Of a DNA stretch of 64,000 bases, positions 61,112 through 64,000 are shown piece by piece (position 1 is the first letter of the stretch; every line of letters begins with the position of its first letter). Under the pieces are notes generated by a model. It was not told the origin of the DNA. It made no database searches and was given only the letters and a program-made list of their open reading frames with translations. A program made the translations under genes and the position numbers. This DNA comes from Thermodesulfovibrio yellowstonii DSM 11347 (lineage in GTDB: Bacteria > Nitrospirota > Thermodesulfovibrionia > Thermodesulfovibrionales > Thermodesulfovibrionaceae), in the NCBI RefSeq assembly GCF_000020985.1, contig NC_011296.1:310001-374000 (forward strand), given 5' to 3'.

Positions 61112-62099
61112 TTGTTAGTTTGATTTTTAATTTTTTAAGAAGTTTACAAACTCTTTCAGAGCTTAAGATATCAAGAGACCCCATCCCACAGGATGGAGTA
61201 ATAATTGAGTTTTGAGTAATTGAAGGCAGGATTTTTGATATTTCCTCAATTTTTCTTACTGCCTGCTCAACTATTTCTTCATCGCTCAGAGCATTCAAAT
61301 CATCGGTTGTTGGAATAAATCCCCATGCAATATAACCATTTTTAGTGATGAATTCTGCAATCTCATCTCTGTAAATTTTGAAAAAATCAAAAAAGGAAAA
61401 TGCATCAAAACTCAGAACATCTATATCAATAGATAAAATTTCCTTCCAGTCAGTTCTTCCACAACAGTGAATTCCTACTCTAACACCCAGGGACTTAATA
61501 AAAGAAACAAGTTCCTTTATTAATCTTATTGCTTCAGACTGTTCAACAGAGATATATGCAGAAGTGCCAACTGCCTGAAGTATAGGCTCATCAATAAAAA
61601 TAATGATTTTTTCAGCAAAATTTTTCAGAAAATCAATCTGCCATTTAGCTTTTGCTTTAAGATGCATGAGGGCGAGTTCTCTAAGAGTCTCATCAAAATA
61701 AATAATTTTACCTTCCTCATCTTTGAGAGAAAGAGTGAATGTTACAGGTCCTGTGATCTGTCCTTTAAAGATTTTTAATTTTTTACCATTTATTAGTTCT
61801 GTGATTCTGTAGAGTCCTATCGCATATTCTTTGCTTATAGGGGAAAATATATCTTCGTGATAGTTACTTAACCATTCAGTAATAAGTTCTTCATCTCTTT
61901 TGATGTAAACTTTACCCGAACTAAGAGTTATTCCTGGCAAACCTTCACAAAACTGTGTAATCATCTGTTCATTTTGAGAATATTTAGGCATTTGGGGCCA
62001 AAAGGGAATATCAAAATATTTTAAAATAAGTTCACAAGCAGACAAAACTTCAGTATGGGGCATGCTTCCTATGCCAGTTGTGCTAAATGGTTCAAACAC
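61104..62099 (-). CDS. Core MetE-like methionine synthase family protein
   Basis: A 331-residue single TIM-barrel protein of the UROD/MetE-like superfamily. The zinc-site residues are in GIHCCGRTDW near residue 210 and SIITPSCGMGSLD near 305, with IIFIDEPILQAVGT near 170. It corresponds to the C-terminal catalytic half of MetE without the N-terminal folate half. Such short core enzymes in anaerobes use a methylcorrinoid protein as methyl donor, so methionine synthesis from a corrinoid protein is the likely role; other methyltransferases of this fold are possible. It overlaps tmk. Confidence 0.78.
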   Translation of the reverse strand: MFEPFSTTGIGSMPHTEVLSACELILKYFDIPFWPQMPKYSQNEQMITQFCEGLPGITLSSGKVYIKRDEELITEWLSNYHEDIFSPISKEYAIGLYRITELINGKKLKIFKGQITGPVTFTLSLKDEEGKIIYFDETLRELALMHLKAKAKWQIDFLKNFAEKIIIFIDEPILQAVGTSAYISVEQSEAIRLIKELVSFIKSLGVRVGIHCCGRTDWKEILSIDIDVLSFDAFSFFDFFKIYRDEIAEFITKNGYIAWGFIPTTDDLNALSDEEIVEQAVRKIEEISKILPSITQNSIITPSCGMGSLDILSSERVCKLLKKLKIKLTNE

Positions 62100-62104
62100 T
62101 GTAA

Positions 62105-62320
62105 TTACTCCATAGAACTCAGTTTTTTCAATATATCAGGAAACTCTTTTTTAAAATCAGGGAAAACTCTTTTTAAAAATAGTTTGATTGCCTTGATTTC
62201 CAAATCAATCTCTTCTATTTTGTTTAACTTTTTATCAATTAAATCAATCTTTTCTGATATGATTTTTATTTCTTTATCAATCAGGGCAATCTGTTCTTTT
62301 AAAATCAATAAATCTTTCAT
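62105..62320 (-). CDS. Small coiled-coil protein, unknown function
   Basis: A 71-residue highly charged helical protein with heptad-like spacing (LLILKEQIALIDKEIKIISEKIDLIDKKLNKIEEID) over residues 3-45 and a more basic end. It has no signal peptide or domain. It lies 5 bases upstream of the MetE-like gene and 12 after the tiny ribosomal protein gene, so it is part of the same transcript. It may be an oligomerisation partner; no function is claimed. Confidence 0.6.
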   Translation of the reverse strand: MKDLLILKEQIALIDKEIKIISEKIDLIDKKLNKIEEIDLEIKAIKLFLKRVFPDFKKEFPDILKKLSSME

Positions 62321-62332
62321 TTTTTATTCCTC

Positions 62333-62428
62333 TTATTTATTTCTTCTCTGTGCTCTCATTTTTTTACGAAGTTTTCTATATTTGTGTTTTTTTATCTTTT
62401 TCTTTCTCCACTTAAGAACATTACCCAC
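62333..62428 (-). CDS. bS22/AURKAIP1-COX24-type small ribosomal protein
   Basis: A 31-residue, extremely basic protein starting at GTG 62428 with ribosome binding site GGAGGT 7 bases upstream. The sequence begins GNVLKWRKKKIKKHKYRK and ends in MRAQRRNK, matching the short bacterial proteins annotated as AURKAIP1/COX24-domain or bS22-like 30S proteins (VLKWRKKKMxKHKxRKL pattern). It is missed by length cutoffs. Identity rests on the motif alone, so moderate to high confidence. Confidence 0.75.
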   Translation of the reverse strand: MGNVLKWRKKKIKKHKYRKLRKKMRAQRRNK

Positions 62429-62459
62429 TCAGTTCACCTCCTCTTTTTAAGTTTATAGA

Positions 62460-62503
62460 CTGTTCAAAAACTTGTAATTTATTGAAAATCAACAAATTAC
62501 AAG
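62460..62503 (-). terminator. MITE-end hairpin (repeat copy 4) acting as terminator of the activase gene
   Basis: On the minus strand CTTGTAATTT pairs with AAATTACAAG (ten bases, then three more across one mismatch), followed by TTTTTGAACAG. It begins 6 bases after the activase stop codon. The sequence is the end segment of the palindromic element seen at 17569-17612, including the terminal CTGTTCAA, with no second end present. Confidence 0.7.
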
Positions 62504-62509
62504 TCCAGA

Positions 62510-64000
62510 TTACGTTTTTATAGTTTCTATGAAAGCTTCCAGCCACAGTTCATTTACTGTAGAATTTGTGCCATCAAATGCGAGTGATACAACAGGTATA
62601 TTATAATCTCTTTGAATAAATCTTAACAAAGCAGTAACAATAGCACCAGGCATACACCCAAAAGGCATTGCGTTTATTATTCCACTTACTCCTTTTTTTA
62701 TCAAATCAACGCTTTTACCAATACTCAAAATAGTTTCTCCTTCAAAGCTATCAGGAACGTATGGTGAAGCAAATTTAAAAAGTTCCTTTATAGAGGGTTC
62801 ATGCAAAAATTTAAGTGTTTCTTTAAAGTTTGATGAAAATTTTTTCTCAACCCTCCATTGAAAAAATTTATTAATAAGAATTTTTATAATAGCAGATTTA
62901 TCCTTTTTTATCAAGGCTTTTCTTAAAGCCATTTTATTTACATAATGAATCCACTCTTCAATTGGTGTGAAATAGACCTCTGCTCCTAAGGATTCAAGTC
63001 TTTTTATCAGATTTTCATTTGAAAATGAATGAGAACGGACAAATATCTCTCCTACAATTCCTACAAGAGGTTTTTTATCTTTGTATTTGGGAATATTTTC
63101 AAAATCTTTTTTCATATTGTTCATCAGATTTTCAATATTTCCATTTCTGCTCTTTAAAGCATCGCAAATTTTTGTAAGATAGTATTCATATAGAGATTCT
63201 GTTTCACCTTTATTTTTTTCATAAGGTCTTGTCTGTAGCAAAATTTTTATAAGCAATCCGTAGGCAACAATGCCTTGCCATGCTCTGAGAGAAAATTCAC
63301 TTCCAGCAATATTTAAATCTTTGTAAAACTGAGCATCCTGTTGGGGTGAATAAACTGGCACATTGTCAAACCCTAATTTTTTAAGCATTCTTCTATGGGA
63401 AACATTATACTGTCCAAATCTACAAGGACCTGCACCAGAAGGCATAAAAAAAGCTGTTTTTTCTGGGTTGAAATCTCTTGAAAAAACAAGTTTTAACATA
63501 TCCCCTAAGGTTACAACATAAGGGAAACATTCTCCTCCACCTATATATTTTCTTGCAAGTTCAATGGATTCTTTATCAGAGGGAGGCATTACTTCTGCAT
63601 CAATTCCACAGTAGTTAAAGGCTGCTTTTAAAGCAAAGGCATGATCAGACATTCTGGGGATATATATTGTTCTTTTTGATAAATCTTTATTGGAAGTTTT
63701 GATTGATAAAGGAATAAATATTTGCTCGGATCGTTTTTCTTCTCTACTTTTTACACTGTCAATAAAAGCCTCAAGTCTTGTAACTATTCCTGCATCAGCA
63801 CTATGTTCATCAATTTCAAGAATTAAATAGGGTTTCTGAAGCATTTCTTCTTTGAAATAATTTATTATGAACGAGTCAGGTCCACAGGAAAAGTTGGTTA
63901 TAAAAAGGGGATATACTTCATCTAATTTGTGAAGAAACTTTGAGGCTCTGATTATCCTCTGCCCTGAACGCCAGTATAAATTGTTCCATTCATCCTTTAT
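62510..64000 (-). CDS. CoA-dehydratase activase, DUF2229-type region (partial, 5' end outside window)
   Basis: The last 496 codons of a larger protein; the frame is open from 64000 through Met 63842, and NFSCGPDSFIINYF in the upstream part is a family motif, so 63844 is not the start. Other conserved segments are IPRMSDHAFALKAAF, GGGECFPYVVTLGDML, FMPSGAGPCRFGQYN and MPFGCMPGAIV. These are typical of the C-terminal part of large proteins with 2-hydroxyacyl-CoA dehydratase activase (BadF/BcrA-type ATPase) domains in anaerobes. The electron acceptor and substrate are unknown. Transcription ends in a repeat-derived hairpin. Confidence 0.82.
   Translation of the reverse strand: MKDEWNNLYWRSGQRIIRASKFLHKLDEVYPLFITNFSCGPDSFIINYFKEEMLQKPYLILEIDEHSADAGIVTRLEAFIDSVKSREEKRSEQIFIPLSIKTSNKDLSKRTIYIPRMSDHAFALKAAFNYCGIDAEVMPPSDKESIELARKYIGGGECFPYVVTLGDMLKLVFSRDFNPEKTAFFMPSGAGPCRFGQYNVSHRRMLKKLGFDNVPVYSPQQDAQFYKDLNIAGSEFSLRAWQGIVAYGLLIKILLQTRPYEKNKGETESLYEYYLTKICDALKSRNGNIENLMNNMKKDFENIPKYKDKKPLVGIVGEIFVRSHSFSNENLIKRLESLGAEVYFTPIEEWIHYVNKMALRKALIKKDKSAIIKILINKFFQWRVEKKFSSNFKETLKFLHEPSIKELFKFASPYVPDSFEGETILSIGKSVDLIKKGVSGIINAMPFGCMPGAIVTALLRFIQRDYNIPVVSLAFDGTNSTVNELWLEAFIETIKT

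Noticed and set aside
1-64000. tRNA genes in the intergenic gaps
   Set aside because: The few gaps longer than 70 bases contain no T-loop GGTTCGA-type sequence with paired acceptor arms.

Overview
The window is AT-rich (roughly one third G+C by eye), almost fully coding, and carries long runs of overlapping genes. The gene set points to an anaerobic, probably thermophilic, Gram-negative bacterium of the Nitrospirota type, with Thermodesulfovibrio-like relatives my best guess. It combines an AmmeMemoRadiSam protein B, PflX-type and PDZ/DUF512 radical SAM proteins, a core MetE-like protein, a CoA-dehydratase activase, LpxK and MlaD (an outer membrane), selenium metabolism and molybdenum cofactor genes. 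The taxon is inferred, not proven. I found no tRNA, rRNA or CRISPR array.

Layout. 1-12887 (minus strand): one long, tightly packed run from a flavodoxin through mlaD, def, fmt, DUF116, rsmB, a PASTA protein, rpe, a TPR protein, pgsA, a PDZ/DUF512 radical SAM protein and dnaE to accA (cut by the window edge). 13013-16041: nnr, an rRNA methyltransferase, a lone receiver domain and an XRE regulator. 16045-17612: a palindromic repeat element (MITE-like) split by an IS110-family insertion sequence. 17699-28608 (plus strand): rplI, dnaB, Memo, mobA, tatA, alr, an aminotransferase, era, a DUF151 nuclease, recO, a decayed MNT/HEPN pair, marC, cobO, a phosphatase and lpxK. 28743-32504: a type IV pilin cluster with a sigma-54 promoter, two tandem pilins and a predicted pilin O-oligosaccharyltransferase. 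32537-33332: a MntA/HepT toxin-antitoxin pair. 33638-39495: a PflX-like protein, a phosphodiesterase, scpA, moeA, an SDR, hsp20 and selD, a selenoprotein gene read through an in-frame UGA. 39604-49345 (plus strand): mltG, ispG, rpmE, DUF1385, prfA, prmC, a C39-like peptidase, glgC and a two-component system. 49323-64000 (minus strand): an MFS carrier, glpX, an FmdB-like protein, a DUF4405 membrane protein, a restriction-modification cassette with two methyltransferases, radC, metG, ricT-like, holB, tmk, the MetE-like protein, a tiny bS22/AURKAIP1-type ribosomal protein and a CoA-dehydratase activase (cut by the window edge).

The most striking content is the IS110 element. Its 248-nt leader folds into two internal-loop hairpins whose loop strands match, respectively, the sequence on both sides of the insertion site and the element's own two ends. 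Joining the ends would also create a TTGACA-N18-TATATT promoter for this RNA. This is the layout of an IS110 bridge RNA, and its target is the conserved end of a palindromic repeat scattered through the genome. One repeat copy lies in frame inside metG, and other copies form gene ends or terminators.

Several genes were extended or corrected by reading the sequence: accA, the UGA-containing selD, the 31-residue ribosomal protein, two 54-residue Cys proteins, the 5' part of the activase, and several starts moved to downstream ATGs with ribosome binding sites.
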